NCBI RefSeq assembly: GCF_014651015.1
Contig: NZ_BMWB01000001.1
Coordinates: 1-64,000 of the forward strand
Length of the DNA: 64,000 nt
From: Streptomyces xantholiticus
Lineage (GTDB): Bacteria; Actinomycetota; Actinomycetes; Streptomycetales; Streptomycetaceae
Direction: 5' to 3'
The position numbers and the translations under genes are program-made. A model generated the notes under the pieces. It had not been told where the DNA came from and did not search any database. It saw only the letters and a program-made list of their open reading frames with translations. Of the stretch, positions 34,742 through 43,731 are shown piece after piece. How positions within the stretch are numbered: position 1 is the stretch's first letter; every line of letters starts with the position of its first letter.

Positions 34742-35761
34742 ATGGACCCCCTGACACCCGATCAGACCCGTCACGCAGCCGAGCAGCGCAGGCTCCGCTT
34801 GCAGGTCCTCGGCCTCAACACCGTTGAGGCCGAGGCGACGTTCGACCGAGTGGCGCGGCTCGCGGCCAGCTTCACCCAGTCACCCCTCGCCATGGTCAAC
34901 TTCATCAACGACGAGCGGCAGATGTTCCGCGGCATGTACGTGCCGCCCAGCTCCCCCGACGGTGCCGCCGACACCGAGAGCCGCGGCATCGTCTTCGACC
35001 TCAGCGACATAGCCCGCGAGGCACCCACCGACTACGGCTTCTGCCCCCACGTGGTCGCCCAGGGGTCCCAACTGGCCCTGGACGATGTCTTCGACTACCC
35101 GCGGTTCCGAGGCAACGCGCTGGTCAACGACATGGGCGTGCGCTCCTATCTGGGCACCCCCCTGCGGGACAACACCGGCATGATCCTCGGCACGGTGTGC
35201 GTGGCCGACATGGTGGCCCGCACCTGGGACCGCAAGATCAAGGAGGGCATGCAGGAGCTCACGGAGACCCTGCTGTCGGAGTTCAAGCTGCGGGACAGCC
35301 TGCTCGCGCAGCAGCACGAATTGTTCGCTGTCTTCGACGGCGCGCCCTTCCCCATCATGCTCACCGAGGGGCCGCACCACCTGCTGCGCTACGCCAACGG
35401 GAAGCAGGGCGCGGCCTTCGGCATGGTCCCCCAGTTCAGCCCCGGGCGGCAGGTCCTGTCCGGGCTCGACTCCGTCGGCGTCTTCAACGCGATGGACGAG
35501 GCCTTTCACACCGGCCAGACCACCACGCTCCCCCATGCGGCGATCACCACGTACGACTCGCCCTCGCCGCAGGCGTTCAGCTTCCTGTGCACTCCGGTGC
35601 GGACGTCACCCACCGCACCGGTCAGCGGAGTGCTCACCGTGGCCATGAACAGCCACGAGTCGTATCCCGTCGCGGAGCAGCACGTGTTCGCGGCCAATGT
35701 CCAGGAGCGCTTCGAGCAGTTGGGCAGCAACGGCTTCGGCGGCGTGGTCCCCGGACGGTAG
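34742..35761 (+). CDS. GAF-domain (plus PAS-like) sensor protein
   Basis: A 339-residue soluble protein. Residues about 25-170 form a GAF domain (FDRVARLAASFTQSPLAMVN, FCPHVVAQGSQLALDDVFDY, VRSYLGTPLRDNTGMILGTV). The C-terminal half (about 190-320), beginning FAVFDGAPFPIMLTEGPHHL, resembles a PAS fold. No kinase, GGDEF or phosphatase domain is attached, so it probably acts through a partner. The ATG at 34742 begins MDPLTPDQTR; no clear ribosome site is seen, and upstream in-frame starts lack support. Confidence 0.78.
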   Translation: MDPLTPDQTRHAAEQRRLRLQVLGLNTVEAEATFDRVARLAASFTQSPLAMVNFINDERQMFRGMYVPPSSPDGAADTESRGIVFDLSDIAREAPTDYGFCPHVVAQGSQLALDDVFDYPRFRGNALVNDMGVRSYLGTPLRDNTGMILGTVCVADMVARTWDRKIKEGMQELTETLLSEFKLRDSLLAQQHELFAVFDGAPFPIMLTEGPHHLLRYANGKQGAAFGMVPQFSPGRQVLSGLDSVGVFNAMDEAFHTGQTTTLPHAAITTYDSPSPQAFSFLCTPVRTSPTAPVSGVLTVAMNSHESYPVAEQHVFAANVQERFEQLGSNGFGGVVPGR

Positions 35762-35780
35762 GGCGTACCGCCCCGTACCC

Positions 35781-35810
35781 GGACCGGTACGCCCGCCGGC
35801 GTACCGGTCC
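35781..35810. terminator. Strong bidirectional terminator hairpin
   Basis: GGACCGGTACGCC (35781-35793) and GGCGTACCGGTCC (35798-35810) form a perfect 13-bp stem with a 4-nt loop, between convergent genes ending at 35761 and 35819. Confidence 0.85.
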
Positions 35811-35818
35811 CCTGGCGT

Positions 35819-36274
35819 TCAGCGGTCGCGGTCCGGCACTTCGGCGACGAAGACGGGGATCTCCCGGTCGGTCTTCTTCTGGTAGTCGTCGTAGTCGGGA
35901 TACGCCTCGACCGCGCGCGCCCACCACACGGCCTTCTCCTCGCCGGTCACCTCTCGCGCCGTCATGTCCCTGCGCACCGGGCCGTCCTGGAGCTCGATCT
36001 GTGGGTCGGCCTTGATGTTGTAGTACCAGACGGGGTGCTTGGGCGAGCCTCCGAGGGACGCGACCAGAGCGTAGGCGCCCGCGTGTTCGACCCGCATCAG
36101 CGGGGTCTTACGAATCCTGCCGCTCTTGGCACCCCGGGTGGTCAGCACGATCACCGGCATGCCGCGCAGCGTCGTCCCGCTCCGGCCGCCCGAACTCTCG
36201 TACTCCTCGACCTGTTCCCGTACCCATGCTTCGGGGCTCGGCTCGTACTCACCCTCGAGAGGCATTGCCCACAT
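35819..36274 (-). CDS. Deazaflavin (F420)-dependent nitroreductase-family protein
   Basis: A 151-residue Ddn-like protein. Family pattern: EWVRxQVxxYESSGG seen here as [15 protein letters not shown], then [46 protein letters not shown] and [10 protein letters not shown]. These split-barrel enzymes use reduced F420 to reduce quinones or nitro compounds. The ATG at 36274 follows GAGGACGGG; the ATG at 36265 ([10 protein letters not shown]) is the more common family start, and one at 36301 is also in frame. Confidence 0.88.
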   Translation of the reverse strand: MWAMPLEGEYEPSPEAWVREQVEEYESSGGRSGTTLRGMPVIVLTTRGAKSGRIRKTPLMRVEHAGAYALVASLGGSPKHPVWYYNIKADPQIELQDGPVRRDMTAREVTGEEKAVWWARAVEAYPDYDDYQKKTDREIPVFVAEVPDRDR

Positions 36275-36349
36275 CCCGTCCTCGTTGCTCGACCGCTCCA
36301 CCCGGAGACCGGCACAGCTGTGCTGCTTCCCACCCTGCCACCGCGCAAA

Positions 36350-36544
36350 TCAGGGGCGAAGGCTGCCCACGACATTGGCCGTGGCCGCGATGCCCTCCTG
36401 GATCGTCGGCGCCATGCTCGTGCCCGCCAGGAAGAAGCCGAGCAGTGCGCAGACGATCGCATGGCTCAACTTCAGCCCACCATTGCGCAGGAAGATCACT
36501 GCGAGCACCAGCAGGAGCAGCACCACCGAGATCGAAATGGCCAT
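36350..36544 (-). CDS. Small conserved-type membrane protein
   Basis: A 64-residue protein with two hydrophobic helices (ISISVVLLLLVLAVIFL and SHAIVCALLGFFLAGTSM) joined by a short RNGGLK loop. A near-perfect Shine-Dalgarno AAGGAGG precedes the ATG at 36544, so it is expected to be well translated. The function is unknown. Similar two-helix proteins in actinomycetes are often next to chromosome-maintenance or plasmid-type genes, but nothing here supports a specific role. Confidence 0.72.
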   Translation of the reverse strand: MAISISVVLLLLVLAVIFLRNGGLKLSHAIVCALLGFFLAGTSMAPTIQEGIAATANVVGSLRP

Positions 36545-36752
36545 CGCCAACCTCCTTCGCCGCGTCGGAATTGCGGCATTCGGCGGCCAGTCTGGCGCAG
36601 TGGAGGTCCCTTACGGCCGACTGGCGTGTCCGCCGTACGGGTGTACCTGACCGGGAGCCGGGCAACGGCTGTCGCCGGCCCGACGGGTCGACGGGGCGAC
36701 GAGCCACTTCCGGCAACTCCCAGGGGGGTGTGCGGGCTCGATCCTTTAGGAC

Positions 36753-37613
36753 CTAGCGGTCATGACGGCGCAGGAAGTGCTCGAGGCCCGCCAGGTCGTC
36801 GGTGTTGATGTGGTCGGCGCCGGCGGTCAGCAACTCGTGCCACACCGCCTCCCGCGCCGGGCCCGGGACGTCGGGGGTGGCCCAGAAGCGGACCCGCTGG
36901 GAGCGGCGGTGGGCGGTGGTGACGAGGGTGTGCAGCTTCTCGCGTTCCGCGGGCGCGAATTCACCGGTGCCGAGCCAGCTGAAGCTGTGCGTCCAGTTGC
37001 TGGAGATCAGCGGGATGAAGGAGGCCGGCGCCGGGTCGGCGGCGGCGAGGTCTTCCAGTCGGCCGTCGTAGAAGGCGTACCGGACACGCTGCGCCTCCAA
37101 GGGGGCGCGGGCCGAGCGGTCGCCGGAGATCAGCGGGGTGACGGCACCGGGGCGGACGTGACCGTGGGCGCAGCTGCTCAGCATGCGCCGGTAGCGCCGT
37201 AACAGGCGGTCGAGCTCGAGATAGGCGGCGACGCCGTCGGTCTTGATGTCGATCAGCAGCTGGAAGGAGCGGCGGTGCCCGCGGTACACGCCTCCGTGGT
37301 TGGCCCTCACCCGGGCGAGCAGCGGGTCCAGATAGAGGGAGCGGAGGGTCCGGGCAGGGTCGAGTTCGGCCGGTTCGTGTGCGACGAGCAGTTCGCCGTC
37401 TACGAGGAAGACGTCCGCCTCGACGCTGGTGAAGCCGTGCGACAGCGCGTCGTGCAGGGGCCGTTGGTGAAGATAGTCGTTGTGCGCGTGGGCCCGGCGC
37501 AGCGGCGCCGGGCGGCCTTGCCCGCCGGTGGCTGCGGCATGGACGGGCGCCCCGAGGGCACCGGTGAGTGCGGCGGCGAGGGTGGTGACGACTGCGCGAC
37601 GAGTGGTCGGCAC
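36753..37613 (-). CDS. Secreted phosphatidylinositol-PLC/GDPD-like phosphodiesterase
   Basis: A 286-residue protein with an N-terminal export signal (TTRRAVVTTLAAALTGALGA, twin Arg then a hydrophobic core, cleavage near VHAAA). The mature part has the phosphodiesterase TIM-barrel signature: RAHAHNDYLHQRPLHDALSH, a second element SVEADVFLVDGELLVAHEP, and late ADHINTDDLAGLEHF. The HAHND and EAD residues are the expected catalytic His and metal or substrate contacts. The GTG at 37613 has GGAGG at good spacing. Substrate could be a phospho- or glycerophospholipid. Confidence 0.8.
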   Translation of the reverse strand: MPTTRRAVVTTLAAALTGALGAPVHAAATGGQGRPAPLRRAHAHNDYLHQRPLHDALSHGFTSVEADVFLVDGELLVAHEPAELDPARTLRSLYLDPLLARVRANHGGVYRGHRRSFQLLIDIKTDGVAAYLELDRLLRRYRRMLSSCAHGHVRPGAVTPLISGDRSARAPLEAQRVRYAFYDGRLEDLAAADPAPASFIPLISSNWTHSFSWLGTGEFAPAEREKLHTLVTTAHRRSQRVRFWATPDVPGPAREAVWHELLTAGADHINTDDLAGLEHFLRRHDR

Positions 37614-37755
37614 GATGACCTCCGGGCTCTGCGGGTCGGGAGGGACACCGGTGAGTATCCGCCGGGCCGGACGCGATGGGCAGGGTGGCAGGGAGAGTTC
37701 GGCCATCCGTCATGTGCGGTACGGGCACCGGGAGTTCACCCGGCCGGGGGACCGT

Positions 37756-38349
37756 TCACGCCGGTGCGATGTGCGACCACTGGACGGTCCGGTCGCGCCG
37801 GCGGTCCGGCAGGGCCTGGTCGTGGCCGACCGCGAGCAGTCATCGCGACGTCTTCGCGGCGGTGGTTCTCGACGACGGCCACCAGCGCGGCCGTCGTCGA
37901 CGCGTCGAGCATGGGCGTCATCCCGTCGCGGACCAGCCGGCGCGGCCGCGGTGCCGGTGCCCTTGCCAGGCCGGCGCGTTGCCGCTGTCCGTCACTCACC
38001 TCGCGCGGCCGCCGGCCGAGGAGTTGGCAGGTGAGACCTACGGCGGCCGGCTCCTCGGTACGGGCGGCGGCTTCGGCCCGCCTCCGGCCGGTGGCGCGCA
38101 GCGGCTCGGTGGTCAACTCGCACAGCGACAGCCGCGGGTCGGCCGACATCCGCGGCTGCTGGAAGACCACGCCGGCGGCTGTGCGCAGTTCGCGCGGCAC
38201 GCGGTGGCGCCGGCCGTCGACGGGGTTCGCCGTCCATGACGACGCGGCCGGCGTCGGGCCGGTGCGGCGGCGCGGCGACCTTCGCCGTGGACCCACCGGC
38301 GCCGCCGGGGTCGGAGCAGGCCGCCGTGCCGAAGCTCGATACGGGCCAT
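37756..38349 (-). pseudogene. ABC transporter ATPase (peptide/nickel DppF-like), degenerate
   Basis: Three reading frames together spell an ABC ATPase. They give MARIELRHGGL at the start (ATG 38349), then a Walker A-like DPGGAGGSTAKVAA in which the essential Lys is replaced, then RPDAGRVVMDGE. A main frame follows with VVFQQPRMSADPRLSL (Q loop), EVSDGQRQRAGLARA (signature) and LVRDGMTPMLDAST (Walker B, lacking the acidic pair). Another frame change gives LLAVGHDQAL (H loop) and a stop at 37756. At least two frameshifts plus loss of catalytic residues make it non-functional. No permease or binding-protein gene is left beside it. Confidence 0.8.
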
Positions 38350-38473
38350 GGCCGTGGCGGCCGCGGCCCGTATCGATCGGCCCGTCATGCGCGTACACCC
38401 TGTTCGGGATCAACTGCTGTTGCAAGCCTTTCGCTTGAGCAGCATGTAAAGGGTGCGGCGTGATCGGGGTTTG

Positions 38474-39547
38474 TTACGGAGCCTGAAGATCGACGATCCC
38501 GGCCAGAGCCTCCTTGTGCCGTCCCGGCGTGCCGAGGGCGATCTCGTCGGCCTTCGCCCGCTTGAGATACAGATGGGCCGGGTGTTCCCAGGTCATGCCG
38601 ATGCCGCCGTGCAGTTGCACGCACTCCTCGGCCGCGTGGACCGCGACCCCTGAGCAGTACGCCTGGGCGAGGGCCACCGAGAGCGGGGCCTCGGGGCTGC
38701 CGGTCGCCAGCGCGTCCGCGGCGGCGCGGGCCGCCGCCCGTGCCGAGACGACTTCGAGCCACAACTGCGCCATCCGGTGCTTGAGCGCCTGGAACGAACC
38801 GACCGGGCGGTTGAACTGGTGCCGCTCCTTGGTGTACCGGACGGTCTCCTCAAGGCACCACTCGGCGAGACCCAGTTGCTCGGAGGCAAGCAGGCCGGCC
38901 CCGGCGAGCAGACCGCGGCGCACCGCGGCCTCGCCCTTCGGCGCATCGGCGAGCAGCGTCCCGCCGTCCGGAGCGGTGACCGCCGCCAGCGGACGGGTGA
39001 GGTCGAACGGGGTCAGCGGCTCGACAACGGCCCGCGCCGCCTCGACCGCGTACAGGCCGTCGGCCCGCAGCACCAGCAGCACATCGGCGCTCGCCGCGTC
39101 CGCGACACCGGTGATGCGGCCGGCGCCGTCCGGCAGCGGGCCGTCGGGCGCCGTGGACAGCGGCACCACGACGACGGCCGTGCGCCGTCCCTCCGCGAGC
39201 TCGCGCAGCAGTTCGGCAACCGCCTCCGTCCCCGTGTCGAGCGCCAGCAGCACCTCGGTCGCCACGACGGAGCTGGTGAGGTAGGGCGCGGCGACGACGC
39301 CCCGGCCCAGCTCCTCCAGCACGACTGCGGCCTCGCGGTGGCTTGCGCCCTGGCCGCCGAGCTTCTCCGGTACGAGCAGGCCGGCGGCGCCCATCTCGGC
39401 CGCGAGCGAGGTCCACAGCTGCGGGTCGAGCGGGGAGCCGGCCTCGGCGCGCGCGGCGAGCGCCGCGTGGTCGCCCCGGGCGGCGACGAGCGACCGCACG
39501 GCGGCACGCAGGTCGTCCTCGGTCTCCGAGTAGAGCAGATCTGTCAT
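38474..39547 (-). CDS. Acyl-CoA dehydrogenase (probable small/beta-type partner)
   Basis: A 357-residue acyl-CoA dehydrogenase. Features: EMGAAGLLVPEKLGGQGASH, TKERHQFNRPVGSFQALKHR and CVQLHGGIGMTWEHPAHLYL, which bind FAD and the acyl chain. The ATG at 39547 overlaps the stop of the next gene (ATGA); a longer frame upstream is a shadow. It is paired with a second, different dehydrogenase. Such adjacent unequal pairs often form alpha2-beta2 enzymes acting on bulky or branched acyl-CoAs; this is inference. Confidence 0.9.
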   Translation of the reverse strand: MTDLLYSETEDDLRAAVRSLVAARGDHAALAARAEAGSPLDPQLWTSLAAEMGAAGLLVPEKLGGQGASHREAAVVLEELGRGVVAAPYLTSSVVATEVLLALDTGTEAVAELLRELAEGRRTAVVVVPLSTAPDGPLPDGAGRITGVADAASADVLLVLRADGLYAVEAARAVVEPLTPFDLTRPLAAVTAPDGGTLLADAPKGEAAVRRGLLAGAGLLASEQLGLAEWCLEETVRYTKERHQFNRPVGSFQALKHRMAQLWLEVVSARAAARAAADALATGSPEAPLSVALAQAYCSGVAVHAAEECVQLHGGIGMTWEHPAHLYLKRAKADEIALGTPGRHKEALAGIVDLQAP

Positions 39548-40731
39548 CGCGCGAGGTCCTTCCAGGCGACGTCCTTGTCGTTGCGCGGCTCGGCGGGCAG
39601 CCCGAGGACGCGCTCTGCGACGATGTTCAGCAGTACCTCGGTGGTGCCGCCCTCGATCGAGTTGCCCTTGGACCGCAGATAGCGGTAGCCGGCGTCCCGC
39701 CCGGTGAAGTCGACCAGATCCGGTCGGCGCATGGTCCAGTCGTCGAACAGCAGCCCTTCCTCGCCGCGCAGTTCGACTTCCAGACCGCTGATCTCCTGGT
39801 TGAGGCGGGCGAAGGCCAGTTTCGTGGCGCTGCCCTCGGGGCCGGGCTGGCCGGCGACGAGCTGCTGGCGCAGCCGCTCCCCCGCGAGCCGGGCGACCTC
39901 GGCCTCGACCCACAGGGTGAGCAGCCGCTGGTGCAGGTCGTGGGTGCGCAGCTCGGGCCGCTCGCGCCAGGTCCGGGAGACCGGGCCGATCATGCCGCCC
40001 TCACGGGGCAGGCGCATGCCGCCGATGGAGACGCGCTCGTTCATCAGGGTGGTCTGCGCGACCTTCCAGCCCTCGCCGACCTCGCCGAGACGGTGCGCGT
40101 CGGGAATGCGCACCCCGGTCAGGAAGACCTCGTTGAACTCCGCCTCGCCGGTGATCTGGCGCAGCGGCCTGACCTCCACGCCGGGATCGGTCATGTCGCA
40201 GACGAAGTACGTGATGCCCCGGTGCTTGGGCAGGTCGGGGTCGGTGCGGGCGATCAGGATGGCCCAGCGGGCGGCGTGCGCGCTGGAGGTCCACACCTTC
40301 TGGCCGGTGACGATCCAGTCGCCGGAGTCCCGGTCCCTGACCGCACGGGTGCCGAGCGCCGCGAGGTCGGAGCCGGCTCCGGGCTCGCTGAACAGCTGGC
40401 ACCACACCTCCTCGCCGATCCACAGGGGGCGCAGGAAGCGCTCCTTGACCTCCTGGGAGCCGTACTTGAGGATCGTCGGCGCGGCCATGCCGAGGCCGAT
40501 GCCGAGGCGGCGGGGGTCGTTGTCGGGTGCGCCGGCGGCGGTGAGTTCGGCGTCGACGACGGCCTGCAGGGCGCGCGGGGCGTCGAGTCCGCCGAGGCCC
40601 TTCGGGAAGTGGACCCAGGCCAGGCCCGCGTCGAAGCGCGCCTTGAGGAAGTCGGTGCGGTCGGTGGTGGCCGGCGGGTGGTCGGCCAGCAGCTTTCGGG
40701 TGAGGCCGAGGAGTTCGGCGGCGTCCGTCAT
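39544..40731 (-). CDS. Acyl-CoA dehydrogenase (probable partner subunit)
   Basis: A 395-residue acyl-CoA dehydrogenase with WCQLFSEPGAGSDLAALGTR, VTGQKVWTSSAHAARWAIL, FNEVFLTGVRIPDAHRLGEV and SIEGGTTEVLLNIVAERVLG, all family signatures. The ATG at 40731 overlaps the quinone-oxidoreductase stop, and its own stop overlaps the following dehydrogenase start, so three genes are translationally chained. It probably catalyses alpha,beta-dehydrogenation of an acyl-CoA with electron transfer to ETF. Confidence 0.9.
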   Translation of the reverse strand: MTDAAELLGLTRKLLADHPPATTDRTDFLKARFDAGLAWVHFPKGLGGLDAPRALQAVVDAELTAAGAPDNDPRRLGIGLGMAAPTILKYGSQEVKERFLRPLWIGEEVWCQLFSEPGAGSDLAALGTRAVRDRDSGDWIVTGQKVWTSSAHAARWAILIARTDPDLPKHRGITYFVCDMTDPGVEVRPLRQITGEAEFNEVFLTGVRIPDAHRLGEVGEGWKVAQTTLMNERVSIGGMRLPREGGMIGPVSRTWRERPELRTHDLHQRLLTLWVEAEVARLAGERLRQQLVAGQPGPEGSATKLAFARLNQEISGLEVELRGEEGLLFDDWTMRRPDLVDFTGRDAGYRYLRSKGNSIEGGTTEVLLNIVAERVLGLPAEPRNDKDVAWKDLAR

Positions 40732-41696
40732 CGATTCGCTCCGTCCGGGACGACGACCAGGCGGCCGGTGGTGGTGCCGTCGGCGACGCGCTGCACGGCG
40801 CCGGCCGCGTCCTTGAAGGCGACCCGCTCGCTGACGAGCGGCTTGATCAGACCCTTGGCCGCGTACTCGGTGAGCGTCGCGTGGCAGCGGCCGATGGAGC
40901 CCGGGTCCTTGGTGGCGTACAGGCCCCAGTGCAGGCCCATGATCGAGTAGTTCTTGACCAGGGCGTGGTTCAGCGCCGGGGCCGGGATGTCGCCGCTGGC
41001 GAAGCCGACGACGATGATGCGGCCCTCGAAGGCCACGCACTTGGCGGACTTCGCGTACGCGTCCCCGCCGACCGGGTCGTAGATCACGTCCGCGCCGCGT
41101 CCCCCGGTCGCCTCCTTCACGGCGGCGACGATGTCGTCGGCGCGGCGGTCGATGACGACGTCGCAGCCGATTTCTCGGGCGACGGCGGCCTTCTCCGTAC
41201 CGCCGACGACGCCGATCACCCGGGCTCCGGCCGCCTTGCCGAGCTGTACGGCGGCGCTGCCGACCCCGCCGGCCGCGGCGTGGACGAGCAGGGTCTCGCC
41301 CTCCTTGAGCGCGGCCCGGCGGTGCAGACCGAACCAGCCCGTCTGGTAGCCGATGTGCAGCGCGGCGGCCTCCGCGTCGTCGAGCGCCTCGGGCGCGGGG
41401 AGCACGGCGCCCGCGTCGGCGACCACGTACTCGGCGAGTCCGCCGCCCGGCAGGACGGGGTTGGCGATGACGCGGCGGCCGTCCTCGGTCTCGCCGCAGA
41501 TCTCGACGCCCGGGGTGAACGGCAGCGGCGGCCGCACCTGGTACTGCCCGCGGCAGAGCAGTGCGTCGGGGAAGTTGATGTTCGCCGCTCGGACCTTCAG
41601 GAGGAGCTGTCCCTCGCCGGGCGTGGGTCGGTCCACCTCTTCGAGCCGCATCACCTCGCTCGGCTCGCCGTTGCGGTGCACTTGCCATGCCTGCAT
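40728..41696 (-). CDS. NADPH:quinone oxidoreductase / zinc-free MDR-family reductase
   Basis: A 322-residue medium-chain reductase of the quinone-oxidoreductase type. PFTPGVEICGET and the nucleotide-binding LLVHAAAGGVGSAAVQLGKA are visible, and the structural zinc cysteines of alcohol dehydrogenases are absent. The ATG at 41696 (MQAWQVHRNGEPSEV) has GGGAGG upstream. It is the first of three coupled genes with the acyl-CoA dehydrogenases. It may reduce enoyl or quinone substrates in the same catabolic route. Confidence 0.9.
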   Translation of the reverse strand: MQAWQVHRNGEPSEVMRLEEVDRPTPGEGQLLLKVRAANINFPDALLCRGQYQVRPPLPFTPGVEICGETEDGRRVIANPVLPGGGLAEYVVADAGAVLPAPEALDDAEAAALHIGYQTGWFGLHRRAALKEGETLLVHAAAGGVGSAAVQLGKAAGARVIGVVGGTEKAAVAREIGCDVVIDRRADDIVAAVKEATGGRGADVIYDPVGGDAYAKSAKCVAFEGRIIVVGFASGDIPAPALNHALVKNYSIMGLHWGLYATKDPGSIGRCHATLTEYAAKGLIKPLVSERVAFKDAAGAVQRVADGTTTGRLVVVPDGANR

Positions 41697-41773
41697 TTCG
41701 GGGCCTCCCACACGTAGGGCAGTACTGTGCTGCGCCGCATACTAAGCGGTCGCTTGCCTCCGGGGAAGCCCCC

Positions 41774-42397
41774 TCAACCCCCCTTGGGCCTCGCCCGCAC
41801 GTGCATCCGCTCGCCCTGTGGGCCGAACAGGCTCAGAAACTCGACCGGCGTGTCGTCTGCACAGCCGAACCAGTGCGGCACCCGGGTGTCGAACTCGGCC
41901 GCCTCCCCGGCGGTGAGCACCACGTCGTGGTCGCCGAGAACCAGCCGCAGCCGACCGGAGAGGACGTACAGCCACTCGTAGCCCTCGTGCGTACGGGGCT
42001 CCGGCGTCTCGCCGAAGACCTTGTGGATCACCTTGTACGCCTGGAGCCCGCCCGGCCGCGCAGTGAGCGGGTACATGGTCCGGCCACCGCGGACGATCGG
42101 TTTGGCGCGCACCCGCGGATCACCGACGGGCGGTGCGCCGACCAGTTCGTCCAGCGCGACCTGATGGGCGCGGGCGATCGGCAGCAGCAGTTCCAGACTG
42201 GGGCGCCGGCCGCCGGACTCGAGCCGGGAGAGGGTGCTTACGGAAATGCCGGTCGCCTCGGAGAGTGCGCCGAGAGTGGCCCCCCGCTCGCGCCTGATCC
42301 TGCGGAGCCGGGGGCCGACCTCGTTCAGCACGGCGTCGAGCCGCGCGTCGTCGTGGTGGTCGTGGTTGCCGTCCCTGCGGTGGCCGTCGTCGCTCAT
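41774..42397 (-). CDS. XRE-type regulator with C-terminal cupin domain
   Basis: A 207-residue regulator. The HTH (LRRIRRERGATLGALSEATG, ISVSTLSRLESGGRRPS) lies near residues 29-68. A cupin_2 domain follows (THEGYEWLYVLSGRLRLVLG, LTAGEAAEFDTRVPHWFG). Such regulators sense a small ligand in the cupin barrel. It is upstream of, and oriented with, the quinone-oxidoreductase/acyl-CoA-dehydrogenase operon (77 bp gap) and is its likely controller. Confidence 0.9.
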   Translation of the reverse strand: MSDDGHRRDGNHDHHDDARLDAVLNEVGPRLRRIRRERGATLGALSEATGISVSTLSRLESGGRRPSLELLLPIARAHQVALDELVGAPPVGDPRVRAKPIVRGGRTMYPLTARPGGLQAYKVIHKVFGETPEPRTHEGYEWLYVLSGRLRLVLGDHDVVLTAGEAAEFDTRVPHWFGCADDTPVEFLSLFGPQGERMHVRARPKGG

Positions 42398-42457
42398 GCC
42401 TCCATTGCAGAAACAGCAACGCTCCTTGTCAAATATGTACGATCTGGCGAGGAGGCC

Positions 42458-43204
42458 TCAGCGCCCGAAGAGCTCGAACGCGACGGCGGGACGGCCGCCG
42501 AAGCGCGGCGCCGCCATCTCTGCCATGCGGGTGAGGAACGTGTGGCAGTACTCCTGGGGGTCCTGGTCCGTCAGGCCCTCGATGTACAGCCGGTGCTCCA
42601 TCAGCGAGGCCACGGACCGCTCGAGCCCCGGGCCCGCGTCGACCGCGTGGGTCGGGCTCGTCGAACCCGCGACGGCCACCCAGCGCACGCCGGCCCACGG
42701 CTGAAGGCCCTGCTCGGAGATCAGCTCCGGAAAGATCCAGCGGTTGCCCGCGTCGGCGGCCGCGTCGAGGGTCGCCCGGCCGACGGCGCGGTGATCGGGC
42801 GTGTTCCAGGCGGTGCCGCCCCAGGTGTCGCGATGGTTGAGCGTGATCACCAGCTCCGGCCGGTGCCGGCGGATGGCCGCGGCGATGTCCCGCCGCAGTG
42901 CGGTCCCGTACTCGATCACGCCGTCCTTGTGGTCCAGGAACTCCACGGTGGAGACGCCGACGACCGCCGCACTCGCCCGCTGCTCGCGCTCGCGCAGTGG
43001 CGCACACTCGGCGGGGGCGATGCCGTCGATCCCTGCCTCGCCCCGGGTGGCCAGCAGATAGGCGACGTCGCGGCCCTGGTCGGTCCATCCTGCGATGGCG
43101 GCCGCGCAGCCGTACTCGAGGTCGTCGGGGTGGGCGACGACCGCGAGCGCGCGCTGCCATTCGGTCGGCATCTCCTGGAGCTGTTCGGTCTTCTGATCCG
43201 TCAT
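42458..43204 (-). CDS. PIG-L (LmbE)-family deacetylase
   Basis: A 248-residue zinc deacetylase-like protein. The metal motif AHPDDLEYGC appears near residue 24; LATRGEAGIDG and TLNHRDTWGGTAWNTPDHRA give the later His/Asp ligands. Family members deacetylate N-acetylglucosaminyl conjugates, including mycothiol and antibiotic precursors. The ATG at 43204 (MTDQKTEQLQEM) is preferred. The frame stays open upstream over a decayed gene. The ribosome site is weak. Confidence 0.88.
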   Translation of the reverse strand: MTDQKTEQLQEMPTEWQRALAVVAHPDDLEYGCAAAIAGWTDQGRDVAYLLATRGEAGIDGIAPAECAPLREREQRASAAVVGVSTVEFLDHKDGVIEYGTALRRDIAAAIRRHRPELVITLNHRDTWGGTAWNTPDHRAVGRATLDAAADAGNRWIFPELISEQGLQPWAGVRWVAVAGSTSPTHAVDAGPGLERSVASLMEHRLYIEGLTDQDPQEYCHTFLTRMAEMAAPRFGGRPAVAFELFGR

Positions 43205-43236
43205 GTCCCGCAGGATACGGATCCGCTGATCATGTG

Positions 43237-43655
43237 TCAGAGCTCCTGCCGGGCGAGCGCCCGCAGCCGGTCCAGTACCCGGGGCACGCCCGCCCGCACC
43301 CCGTCGTGCTCGTACTCGTCGGTGACCCAGGTCCGCAGCCCGCTCACGGCACGAGCGGTGCGCAGTGGCGGTGTCCACGTACACCGTCCGGTGCCGCGCG
43401 CTGGTCGAGGAGGAGTACACGCAAGTCCTGCACCGCCCGCCCGAGCCAGGCCTGCTTGCCGGCGAAGCGGCGGACCGCGTTGCCGGGGCCACCCCCCAGC
43501 TACACCAGCCAGGGCCGATCCTCGGACATGTGGGACGCGGAGGCGACCTCCCTGCCGTAGGGCTCGATCCGCTCGCCCGCCGGGTCGCCGTGGTCGAGCG
43601 GGACGGTGAAGTGGTGGTCGCCGAGAACGACTCCCGGCTGCCGGTAGCCGGCCAC
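43237..43655 (-). pseudogene. Proline iminopeptidase (alpha/beta hydrolase) pseudogene with internal deletion
   Basis: It starts at a GTG (43655) behind AGGAGCAGC and reads VAGYRQPGVVLGDHHFTVPL then DHGDPAGERIEPYGREV, the N-terminus of actinomycete proline iminopeptidases. An in-frame TAG interrupts PWLV*LGGGPGNAVRRFAGK where a Tyr is expected. A frameshift destroys LLLDQRGTGRS. The sequence then jumps to the enzyme's extreme C-terminus (LRTWVTDEYEHDGVRAGVPR then VLDRLRALARQEL, stop at 43237). Roughly 300 residues including the catalytic Ser/Asp/His are gone. Confidence 0.8.
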
Positions 43656-43731
43656 CGCTGCTCCTGTTCCTGTGCGGCCCCGCCCGTCCAATGGCTCACA
43701 GCGGCCGGGCGGGGACGCAGTCAGGTACCGG

